A DNA stretch of 50,917 nucleotides from an uncultured Lentisphaeraceae bacterium. GTDB taxonomy: Bacteria; Verrucomicrobiota; Kiritimatiellia; RFP12; DVOR01. The stretch is taken from positions 1 through 50,917 of the forward strand of contig CASDPK010000018.1 of the NCBI GenBank assembly GCA_949282555.1, given 5' to 3'. Positions 13,636 through 20,235 of the stretch are shown piece by piece (the stretch's first letter is position 1; every line of letters starts with the position of its first letter). The position numbers were made by a program, and so were the translations under genes. The notes under the pieces were generated by a model. It was not told the origin of the DNA. It ran no database searches and saw nothing but the letters and a program-made list of their open reading frames with translations.

Positions 13636-15105
13636 TTATGCGCCCTTCCGTTCCGCGCGCGACAGGCGGACGGTGTAGGTCTCTCCGGCCTTGGGCTTGG
13701 CGTTGGGGAAGCGGAGCATGTTGTCGAGGCGGAGGTCGCACATCCCAAGCGCGGGGTCGGCCTCCACGGTTCCGTAGTTCCACGAACCCGGCAGGCGGAG
13801 CCACACCGTGCCGTCACGTACGCCGGGACGCGCCTGGAGGGTCAGCGTCAGCGTTCCCAAGGTCCCCTCGGGGGTGAACGTCGGCGGCAGAACGCGCCAG
13901 CGGCCATCGGCAATCCGCGCGTTCAGCGCGGGGTCGCCGTAGAAGCAGACGGTGTCGCGGTCATGGAGGTTGCCGGTGATTTGGCGGAGGGCTTTCTGAA
14001 CCGCCTCCGGCTTCTCGCCGGCTTGAATGCGCTTTTCGGCCCACAACCCCATGCCGATGGTTTTGGGGAGGTTGAGGTGCTGAGGCTTCTCAATGCGGTA
14101 GTCCCGGAGATCGGCGATGCCCGTCTCCTCCAGCTGCCGCACGATGCCGGCGTTGGTGAAGTGGAAGGCCTCATTGGCGGTGCAGAGCCCGGCGGTGTCC
14201 ACGAAGAGCCCCAAGGTGCCCCAGCCTTGCGCGCCGAACCATGTGGTCACGGTGTAACCCATGAACTGGCGCACGCCGCCGTCGCGCATCCACGAAAGGG
14301 CCATGCAGTCGGTCTTGTCGATGTCGCCGATGAGGCAGTTGCCGTTGGCGAAATAGACCTTCGGCTCCGTGTTGCCGGCGGGGTGGTCTTGCTTCTTGGT
14401 GTCGCGGGCGATCAGGCGTCCCTCTTTGTGCACCATGGCCATGTTGGGGCCGCAGTAGCCCATCTGCCAGTCGTGCTGGGTGGCGTGGCCGGAGGTGGAG
14501 AGGAATTGGATGCGGTCTTTCTGGAGGCGTTCCAGCACGCCTTGGGTGTTGTCGGTGTCGCAGGGGACGTCGCGGATCGCCTCGGTGACGCCGCGTTCCC
14601 ACACGTTCATGGTGCCGCGGTGATCCTCCGTATAGCGCCATGCCCTGCCGAAGGCGGTCAGGTCGCACCCCGAGCAATCCAGCGCCCGCTCAATGGCGAT
14701 GGGGGCGGCCTCCGCAAGGGCGCGGGCCGCGTCGGCGTCATATCCGGTGACGACGCCCCAGAAGGTGTCGGTGTAGGGATCTTCGTCCAACGTCCGGCAG
14801 AGGTTGCTGATGTTGATGGTGAAGCGCACGCCGGCCTGTTCGGGCTTCACGACAAAGGCCGTAAAGCTCGGTTGCCATGCCGTGAGCTGCGCACGGACGT
14901 CGGTGGGGTCGCCTTCCCACACGGCCACCTTCGCGCCGGGATACTTCGCGAGGAGGGCGTCCACCGTGGCGGCCTTCCACGCCGGATCGTCCATCACGGC
15001 CTTCGAGGCCACGATGGCGTAGGTGTCGCGCGGGGTCTCGGCCCCGGTGAAGACGGAACAGCCGAGGAGCACGAACGGCAGGGCGAACAGGGGGAGTGTC
15101 TTCAT
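13636..15105 (-). CDS. lipoprotein with a caspase/gingipain-like His-Cys arrangement (putative clan CD peptidase)
   Basis: 489 aa. Lipobox LLGC with C16, so probably a lipid-anchored envelope protein. A core follows in which a beta-strand ends in FLSTSGHATQ with H207, and a later strand ends in VYFANGNCLIGD with C257. His at the end of one strand (SGHA) and Cys at the end of a later one (GNC) fit the clan CD (caspase/gingipain) layout; this is my reading, not a database result. Nearby motifs: DWQMGYCGPN, MALSWMRDGGVRQFMGYTV and WFGAQGWGTLG. The C-terminal ~90 residues look like a beta-sandwich. It sits between mrp (6 bases) and exbB (1 base), an unusual place for a protease. Similar proteins are, to my memory, found as hypotheticals in Planctomycetes and Verrucomicrobia. 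Confidence 0.6.
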   Translation of the reverse strand: MKTLPLFALPFVLLGCSVFTGAETPRDTYAIVASKAVMDDPAWKAATVDALLAKYPGAKVAVWEGDPTDVRAQLTAWQPSFTAFVVKPEQAGVRFTINISNLCRTLDEDPYTDTFWGVVTGYDADAARALAEAAPIAIERALDCSGCDLTAFGRAWRYTEDHRGTMNVWERGVTEAIRDVPCDTDNTQGVLERLQKDRIQFLSTSGHATQHDWQMGYCGPNMAMVHKEGRLIARDTKKQDHPAGNTEPKVYFANGNCLIGDIDKTDCMALSWMRDGGVRQFMGYTVTTWFGAQGWGTLGLFVDTAGLCTANEAFHFTNAGIVRQLEETGIADLRDYRIEKPQHLNLPKTIGMGLWAEKRIQAGEKPEAVQKALRQITGNLHDRDTVCFYGDPALNARIADGRWRVLPPTFTPEGTLGTLTLTLQARPGVRDGTVWLRLPGSWNYGTVEADPALGMCDLRLDNMLRFPNAKPKAGETYTVRLSRAERKGA

Positions 15106-15111
15106 GTGTCG

Positions 15112-15951
15112 TTACCCGATGGAGAGGAGGTTGTCCGCCACGGACATGAAGGCCTTGGCGGCGGGGGAGTCCGGAACCGTTTCGACGATGGGGCGGCCTT
15201 CGTCGCCGCCTTCGCCAATCTCCGTGGCGATGGGCAGACGGCCCAAGAAGGGCAGACCGTAGCGCTTGGCGAGCGCTTCGCCGCCGCCGGTCTTGAAGAT
15301 GGGGGTGAATTCGCCGCAGTGCGGGCAGGTGAAGCCGCTCATGTTCTCAATCACGCCGGCGATGCGGATGCCGATTTGATTGCAGAAGGTGATGGATTTG
15401 CTCACGTCAAGGGTGGCGACCTGTTGTGGCGTCGTCACCAAAATGGCGTCGGCATCGGGCATCAGCTGGCAGACGCTCAGCGGCTCATCGCCCGTGCCGG
15501 GGGGGCAATCCACGATGAGGTAATCCAGCTCATCCCAGCGCACCTCGCCGATGAACTGCTTGATGACGCCGGCTTTCAGCGGGCCACGCCACACGATCGG
15601 CTCGTCATCCTTCTCAAGGATCAACCCGGTGGACATCACCTTCACGCCGTAGGCCTCCGCGGGCAAAAGCTTTTCGCCGTCGCTCATCGCGCGCTGGCCC
15701 TGGAGCCCGAGGATCTTGGGCACGCTGGGGCCGTGGACGTCCACGTCGAGCAGGCCGACCTTTTGGCCGCGCTTCGCCAACGCCACCGCCAGGTTCACCG
15801 CCACGGTGCTCTTCCCGACGCCACCCTTGCCCGAGAGCACCACAAACACGTGCTTGATTTTGGCCAAGGTGGGCTTTACGGGATCTTCCTTGGGCTCCGA
15901 GCAGGAACCCTTGCTCGCGCATGCCGCGCAGTTGCCATTGCAATCCGCCAT
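15112..15951 (-). CDS. mrp: Mrp/Nbp35-family iron-sulfur cluster carrier ATPase
   Basis: 279 aa. Start chosen at MADCNGNCAAC because GAGGAA lies at the right distance upstream; a longer frame to 15993 lacks such a site. N-terminal cysteines C4, C8, C11, C17 include the C-X2-C-X5-C spacing of Nbp35. Deviant Walker A GKGGVGKST at 41-49, DVDVHGPSVP, CPPGTGD and the conserved CPHC near the middle mark the Mrp/ApbC family. It binds and transfers Fe-S clusters as a dimer. It is in the middle of the operon, 6 bases before the caspase-like lipoprotein. Confidence 0.9.
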   Translation of the reverse strand: MADCNGNCAACASKGSCSEPKEDPVKPTLAKIKHVFVVLSGKGGVGKSTVAVNLAVALAKRGQKVGLLDVDVHGPSVPKILGLQGQRAMSDGEKLLPAEAYGVKVMSTGLILEKDDEPIVWRGPLKAGVIKQFIGEVRWDELDYLIVDCPPGTGDEPLSVCQLMPDADAILVTTPQQVATLDVSKSITFCNQIGIRIAGVIENMSGFTCPHCGEFTPIFKTGGGEALAKRYGLPFLGRLPIATEIGEGGDEGRPIVETVPDSPAAKAFMSVADNLLSIG

Positions 15952-16001
15952 ATCGTTCCTCTTTTCCGCTTGTGGGGTGCTTCCCCCGCTCAATATCCGT
16001 T

Positions 16002-16568
16002 TCAGGCGCGACTCACGAACTCACCCGTCGCCGTGTCCACCACGATGCGCTCGCCGATGGTGATGTATTCCGGAACCGTGACGGTGAGCCCCGTTTCGCA
16101 CGTGGCCGGCTTTCCGCGTCCGGTGGCCGAGGCGCCCTTCATCACCGGGTCGCACTGCGTCACCTCCAACGTCACCTTCTGCGGCGGCTCCACGGCAAGC
16201 ACCTTGCCCTCGCTCACCAACGCCTTGAGGTCCTCCATGTCCGGCAGGAGATAGGGCAACAACGCCTCCACATCGGCCTTCGGGAGCTCAAACTGCTCGT
16301 AGCTCTCCTGATCCATGAAGGTGTAGACGCCGTGATCCTCGTAAAGGAACTGCGTGGGGCGAACCTCGAAATTCGCCTCCTTATAGAGATCATCCCCCTT
16401 CACCGTCTGGTCAAGCTTCTGCTTGGTCACCAGATTCCGGAAGCGGAAGTGGTACAACGTCGCCGCGCCGCGCGCACTCGGATTGGTGACTTGCAGACTG
16501 TCCAGCTGATGCGGCACACCGTTCAGCTCCACGAAACCGCCGCGCTTCAGATCGCACGCCCTGATCAT
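16002..16568 (-). CDS. efpL: elongation factor P-like protein EfpL (YeiP)
   Basis: 188 aa with the three EF-P beta-barrel domains. The loop that reaches the ribosomal peptidyl-transferase centre reads TNPSARGAATLYHFRFRN with R33. This is the YeiP/EfpL signature rather than the lysine-containing loop of classical EF-P. KGDD, FMDQESYEQF and PATCETGLTVTVPEYITIGE also match YeiP. It relieves ribosome stalling, for example at proline runs. It lies 15 bases after the ThyX-like gene and 50 before mrp. A classical efp may be elsewhere in the genome. Confidence 0.85.
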   Translation of the reverse strand: MIRACDLKRGGFVELNGVPHQLDSLQVTNPSARGAATLYHFRFRNLVTKQKLDQTVKGDDLYKEANFEVRPTQFLYEDHGVYTFMDQESYEQFELPKADVEALLPYLLPDMEDLKALVSEGKVLAVEPPQKVTLEVTQCDPVMKGASATGRGKPATCETGLTVTVPEYITIGERIVVDTATGEFVSRA

Positions 16569-16583
16569 GCATTCCTCACTTTC

Positions 16584-17153
16584 TCAGTTGTCCTTGGCGC
16601 CGCCGCGATACGCCGCAAGCGCCCGTTCAAAATCCGCCGTGCGCACATAGCCGCAACTCCGGAACTCCGGGCAGAAGCCTCTGTAGACGCACTCCGGCAC
16701 GCAACACGCGGCCAACTCCGGCTCCGTCTTCCGCAACGCCTCCACCACCATCTTCCACGCCTCCCGGGTCTCCGGCGAAGCCTGCTGGCAGAGCCGCTTG
16801 CGTGAGATGTTCATGATGGCCTGCGCATTGGCCACGCACTCATGGCACACCGGCGCATCCTGACGCGCCGCATTGCGATCCACGCCCGTGCGGTCGCTCC
16901 GCTGCGTGCTCACAAAATGGTCAATGCCGAACTTGTGCCGCACCAAATGCACGCTCACCCAGCTCTTCAGCCCCACCCATTTCCAGCGGAACACCAACTG
17001 CCGGATGGGCGAATGCTCCGCCAACAAAATGCGCTTCTTCCACGCCGACGAAGGCTCCCCCTCCCCGGCCTCTTTGTTGATGGTCGTGCGCGCGGCGTCC
17101 GCAACGTCGCGCCAAGTCGAACGAGTTCCGTAAAAATGCAATTCCGGCGGCAT
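16584..17153 (-). CDS. ThyX-like protein (FAD-dependent thymidylate synthase family), diverged
   Basis: 189 aa from MPPELHFYGT, preceded by GGAGAG; a frame continues 23 codons further upstream without a better site. Similarity to ThyX is in LLAEHSPIRQLVFRWKWVGL, SWVSVHLVRHKFGIDHF and STQRSDR. Classical ThyX has RHRxxSxNExSxR; here the region is RHKFGIDHFVSTQRSDR (72-88). The spacing is changed, and the Ser and NE of the canonical motif are not evident. The C-terminal third is Cys-rich (C103, C106, C122, C150, C151, C155, C161, C167), which is unusual and suggests metal binding. It may act on another nucleotide, or be a nonclassical thymidylate synthase. First gene of the operon. Confidence 0.6.
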   Translation of the reverse strand: MPPELHFYGTRSTWRDVADAARTTINKEAGEGEPSSAWKKRILLAEHSPIRQLVFRWKWVGLKSWVSVHLVRHKFGIDHFVSTQRSDRTGVDRNAARQDAPVCHECVANAQAIMNISRKRLCQQASPETREAWKMVVEALRKTEPELAACCVPECVYRGFCPEFRSCGYVRTADFERALAAYRGGAKDN

Positions 17154-17290
17154 GGTGTCTCTCCAAGTCGAACGCATAGCATAGCACATCCACCCCCCTC
17201 TTGCGGTTCCCTTACAAGGCACACGGGGCGGGCAAGGCGCATGACGGAATGGGGAGGGCTTTCTTTGCTCAATGTGATATCCTTGTCGGC

Positions 17291-18313
17291 ATGAACAGCA
17301 GGGAATGGGAAAAGGTGCGCGTGATCGCGGAGGGGGGAAGGGTGGTGGAGGCGCAGGCGCCGGTGGTGGTGTCTGCCAGTCGGGCCACGGATGTGCCGGC
17401 GTTTTATGCGGAGTGGTTCATGGAACGGTTGCGCCGGGGATATGTGCGCTGGCGGAATCCGTTCAGCGGGAGGCCGCTCTATGTCTCCTTTGCGCGGACG
17501 CGGTTCATCGTCTTTTGGAGCAAGGCCCCGGAGCCGATGGTGCGGCATTTGGCGGAGCTGGATGGGCGGGGGCTGGGGTACTGTTTCCAATACACGCTCA
17601 ATGATTACGCGGCGGAGGGGTTGGAGCCCAACGTGCCCTCGGTGGGGGCGCGCATTGAGACCTTCCGCCGTCTGAGTGCGCGGCTTGGCCCGGAGCGCGT
17701 CGTTTGGCGGGCCGATCCGCTTCTGATTACGGAACGGACGCCGCCGGAGGCATTGATCCGGAAGGTCGCCGCGTTGGGGGATCGCTTGGCTCCGCTGACG
17801 CGGCGCTTGGTCTTTTCCTTCGCGGACATTGCCGCGTATCGGCGGGTTGCCGCCAATCTGCGGAAGGCGGGCGTCGCGGCGCGGGAGTTCACGGACGCGG
17901 AGAAGCGGGAGACGGCCGCCGCGTTGGCGGAGCTGAACCGTTCGCGCGGGTGGGGGCTGACGCTGGAGACGTGCGCAGAAACGATTGATCTGTCGGCCTA
18001 CGGGATTGCGCACGGGCGGTGCGTGGATGACCGGATCATGCGGGCGACGTGTCCCGAAGATGAGGCGTTGATGGCGTTCCTTGGCGTTCGCAAGGCCCCA
18101 GTGCAGGAGGCGTTGTTCGCGCCGGCGGCGGAGCAACCCTCCGCGCCGCGCGACCCCGGGCAGCGCCTTGGGTGCGGGTGCATCCGAAGCAAGGACATCG
18201 GGGAATACGACACCTGTCCGCACGGTTGCCTTTATTGTTATGCCAATCGCTCCCCGGCGTCGGCCCGCCGCCGTGCCGCATCGGCGGCGCGGGGGGAATC
18301 CATTTGCGGCTGA
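17291..18313 (+). CDS. DUF1848-family protein with a C-terminal CX3CX2C cluster
   Basis: 340 aa from the ATG at 17291. An open frame from 17201 exists, but the family normally starts just before VVVSASRATDVPAFYAEWF. Conserved features: SASRATDVPAFY, VSFARTRFIVFWSKAPEP, CFQYTLNDY and VVWRADPLLI. The C-terminus has GCGCIRSKDIGEYDTCPHGC with C309-X3-C313-X2-C316, the spacing of radical-SAM Fe-S sites, though at the wrong end for a classic radical-SAM enzyme. Reaction unknown. It is divergent from the ThyX-like gene. Confidence 0.75.
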   Translation: MNSREWEKVRVIAEGGRVVEAQAPVVVSASRATDVPAFYAEWFMERLRRGYVRWRNPFSGRPLYVSFARTRFIVFWSKAPEPMVRHLAELDGRGLGYCFQYTLNDYAAEGLEPNVPSVGARIETFRRLSARLGPERVVWRADPLLITERTPPEALIRKVAALGDRLAPLTRRLVFSFADIAAYRRVAANLRKAGVAAREFTDAEKRETAAALAELNRSRGWGLTLETCAETIDLSAYGIAHGRCVDDRIMRATCPEDEALMAFLGVRKAPVQEALFAPAAEQPSAPRDPGQRLGCGCIRSKDIGEYDTCPHGCLYCYANRSPASARRRAASAARGESICG

Positions 18314-18323
18314 GGGTGGAAGG

Positions 18324-18400
18324 CGGGGAGATACGGAGCATCTCCCCTCGGGATACGGAGCCTCTTGGTGCGGGATGCTCCGCATCGCGGAAGGGGCGGC
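18324..18400. repeat. dispersed intergenic palindromic repeat, copy 2
   Basis: Holds GATACGGAGCATCTCCCC, then GGATACGGAGCCTCT, then GGGATGCTCCGCATCGCGG. It is in the spacer between the DUF1848 gene and tyrS, immediately upstream of the tyrS promoter region. Same orientation as copy 1. The last motif is an inverted version of the first, so the transcript could fold. Confidence 0.6.
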
Positions 18401-18478
18401 TGTGGGGCGTCGGGCGCCGTGCCCTTTTGCCGTTTGTGTTATACTTCCCCGACATTTGACCATCGGAGACGCCATCCC

Positions 18479-19756
18479 ATGAAGTTCCTTGATTTTCTGA
18501 AGTCCCGCCATCTTGTGGATGCTTGCACGTGCGACGAGGCGAAAATGGCCGCGTTGCTGGAGAAGCCGCTGACCGTCTACGTTGGGTTTGACCCGACGGC
18601 CTCTTGCTTGCAGGCCGGCAACTATGTGGCCATTCAGACGCTGGCGCAGTTTCAGCGCGCGGGCCACCGGGTCATTGCCTTGGTGGGCGGCGCCACGGGG
18701 ATGATCGGCGATCCTTCGGGGCGTTCCACGGAGCGCAATTTCCTTTCGGTGGAGCAGCTGCGGAAGAACGTGGAGGGCATTAAGGAAAACCTCTCCCGCT
18801 TTTTGGATTTCAACCATCCCACCAATCCCGCGCTCCTGCTGAACAACTACGAGTGGTACAAGGATTACACGCTGTTGCCCTTCCTGCGCGAGGTGGGCAC
18901 GCTCTTCCGCATGAAGCCGATGCTGGCGAAGGATTCCGTGCAGAAGCGCCTGAACGCCGAGACCAATTCGATGACGTTCACCGAGTTCTGCTACCAGATC
19001 CTTCAGGGCTACGACTTCTACTACCTCTACAAGCACTATGGGTGCACCTTGCAGGTGGGCGGGGCCGATCAGTGGGGCAACATCACCGCGGGCACCGACC
19101 TCATCCGCCGCTTGGAGCCCGAGGCCGAGGTGAACGGGCTCACCATCCCGCTCGTCTGCGACGCCAACGGGCAGAAGTTCGGAAAGTCCGCCGGGAACGC
19201 CATCTTCCTCAACGCCGACAAGACGAGCGTGTATGCGTTCTACCAGTTCTTCCTGCGCACGCTTGACGCCGACGCCATCCGCTATCTCCGTATCTTCACC
19301 TTCCTGGACGATGCGCGCATCGCCGAGCTGGCCGCCTCCCTCCGCGAGCATCCGGAGCGGCGCGAGCCCCAGCGCGTGTTGGCCGAGGAGCTGACCCGCG
19401 CCGTCCATGGCGAGGCGGGGCTTCGGGCCGCCCAGCGGGCGTCCGAGGCGCTCTTCGGCGGCTCCCTTGAGGGGATGACCGCGGCGGAGCTGGAGGCCAT
19501 CGCGGCCGACATCCCTTCCGCCGAGCTTCCCGCGGAGTCCGTGGTGGGCCAGCCGATCGTCGATGTGGCGGTGGCCGCCGGGTTCCTCAAGAGCAAGGGC
19601 GAGGCGCGCCGCCTTGTGCAGGGCGGGGGGCTTTCGGTGAACAACGTCAAGGTGGCCGATCCCGCCGCCACGGTGGCGCCCGAGACGCCGGTGGAGGGCA
19701 AGGCGCTGCTGTTGCGTCAGGGCAAGAAGAGCTATTTCCTCCTGCGCCTTCGCTGA
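18479..19756 (+). CDS. tyrS: tyrosyl-tRNA synthetase
   Basis: 425 aa, class I aminoacyl-tRNA synthetase, charges tRNA-Tyr. VGFDPTASCLQAGNYVAIQT holds the HIGH-motif position, but both His are replaced (Q45, N48 by Bacillus numbering). KFGKS at 233-237 is the KMSKS loop. GGATGMIGDPSGRS and YQILQGYDFYYLYKHYGCTLQ are typical of the bacterial TyrRS core. A C-terminal S4 RNA-binding domain follows (FLKSKGEARRLVQGGGLSVN). Start at 18479: upstream in-frame codons belong to the repeat region. TATACT at 18440-18445 could be its -10. Confidence 0.93.
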   Translation: MKFLDFLKSRHLVDACTCDEAKMAALLEKPLTVYVGFDPTASCLQAGNYVAIQTLAQFQRAGHRVIALVGGATGMIGDPSGRSTERNFLSVEQLRKNVEGIKENLSRFLDFNHPTNPALLLNNYEWYKDYTLLPFLREVGTLFRMKPMLAKDSVQKRLNAETNSMTFTEFCYQILQGYDFYYLYKHYGCTLQVGGADQWGNITAGTDLIRRLEPEAEVNGLTIPLVCDANGQKFGKSAGNAIFLNADKTSVYAFYQFFLRTLDADAIRYLRIFTFLDDARIAELAASLREHPERREPQRVLAEELTRAVHGEAGLRAAQRASEALFGGSLEGMTAAELEAIAADIPSAELPAESVVGQPIVDVAVAAGFLKSKGEARRLVQGGGLSVNNVKVADPAATVAPETPVEGKALLLRQGKKSYFLLRLR

Positions 19757-19766
19757 GGGCTTTGCC

Positions 19767-20177
19767 ATGCCGCTCAACCCTGCCACCCTTGAGGCCATTC
19801 AGGAGCTCATGCGGCGTGCGGGGCTGACGGAGGGGGATTTGCGGGAGCAGTTTGTCCTCGGTTCCGGTTCGGGCGGGCAGAAGATCAACAAAACCTCCAG
19901 CGCCGTTCGCCTCACCCATGTGCCCACGGGGCTTTGGGTGAAGGTGCAGAGCTCCCGCTCGCGCGAGGACAATCGCTGGCTGGCCCGCCGGGCCCTCGCC
20001 GAGCGCATCCTCGAACAGCGTGACGGCGAGAAGAGCGCCCGCCGGCAGGAGCGGGAGAAGATCCGCCGGCAGAAGCGCCGCCGCTCCCGTCGTCAGAAGG
20101 CGCGGATGCTTGACGACAAATCCAAGCACGCCGCCAAGAAGGCCGCCCGCCGCTGGACGTCCGACGGCGAGATGTGA
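19767..20177 (+). CDS. small class-I release-factor-like protein with a GGQ motif
   Basis: 136 aa. The catalytic loop LGSGSGGQKINKTSSAVRL has GGQ at 36-38, which hydrolyses peptidyl-tRNA in the ribosome. A Lys/Arg-rich tail (RQKRRRSRRQKARM) should bind rRNA. There is no codon-recognition domain, so it resembles ArfB/YaeJ and the mitochondrial mtRF-R group used in ribosome rescue. It follows tyrS by 10 bases and probably shares its transcript. The exact subfamily is uncertain. Confidence 0.82.
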   Translation: MPLNPATLEAIQELMRRAGLTEGDLREQFVLGSGSGGQKINKTSSAVRLTHVPTGLWVKVQSSRSREDNRWLARRALAERILEQRDGEKSARRQEREKIRRQKRRRSRRQKARMLDDKSKHAAKKAARRWTSDGEM

Positions 20178-20191
20178 GCAAGGAAAACAAA

Positions 20192-20230
20192 AACGGGGCG
20201 ATCCGCGGATCGCCCCGTTCGCTTTTGCGC
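20192..20230. terminator. bidirectional intrinsic terminator
   Basis: A perfect 28-base palindrome (20192-20219, arms AACGGGGCGATCC) is followed by CGCTTTT on the plus strand and by a T-rich run on the minus strand (TTTGTTTTCC). It sits between the converging release-factor-like gene and the cation ATPase gene and can stop both. Confidence 0.85.
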
Positions 20231-20235
20231 CGCGC

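Noticed and set aside
13414..16254. Very long open frame on the plus strand (946 codons) across exbB, the caspase-like gene, mrp and efpL
   Set aside because: It is antisense to four recognised genes, has no domain or plausible start, and reflects high GC with few stop codons.
18036..18455. Recurring peptide-like strings (such as RYGASRGEM or RGSVSRGEM) in translated spacers
   Set aside because: They are translations of the dispersed palindromic repeat, not protein-coding sequence.
16967..19798. Open frame of 943 codons on the minus strand across the ThyX-like, DUF1848 and tyrS region
   Set aside because: Antisense to clear genes on the plus strand and without recognisable motifs; a GC-driven shadow.
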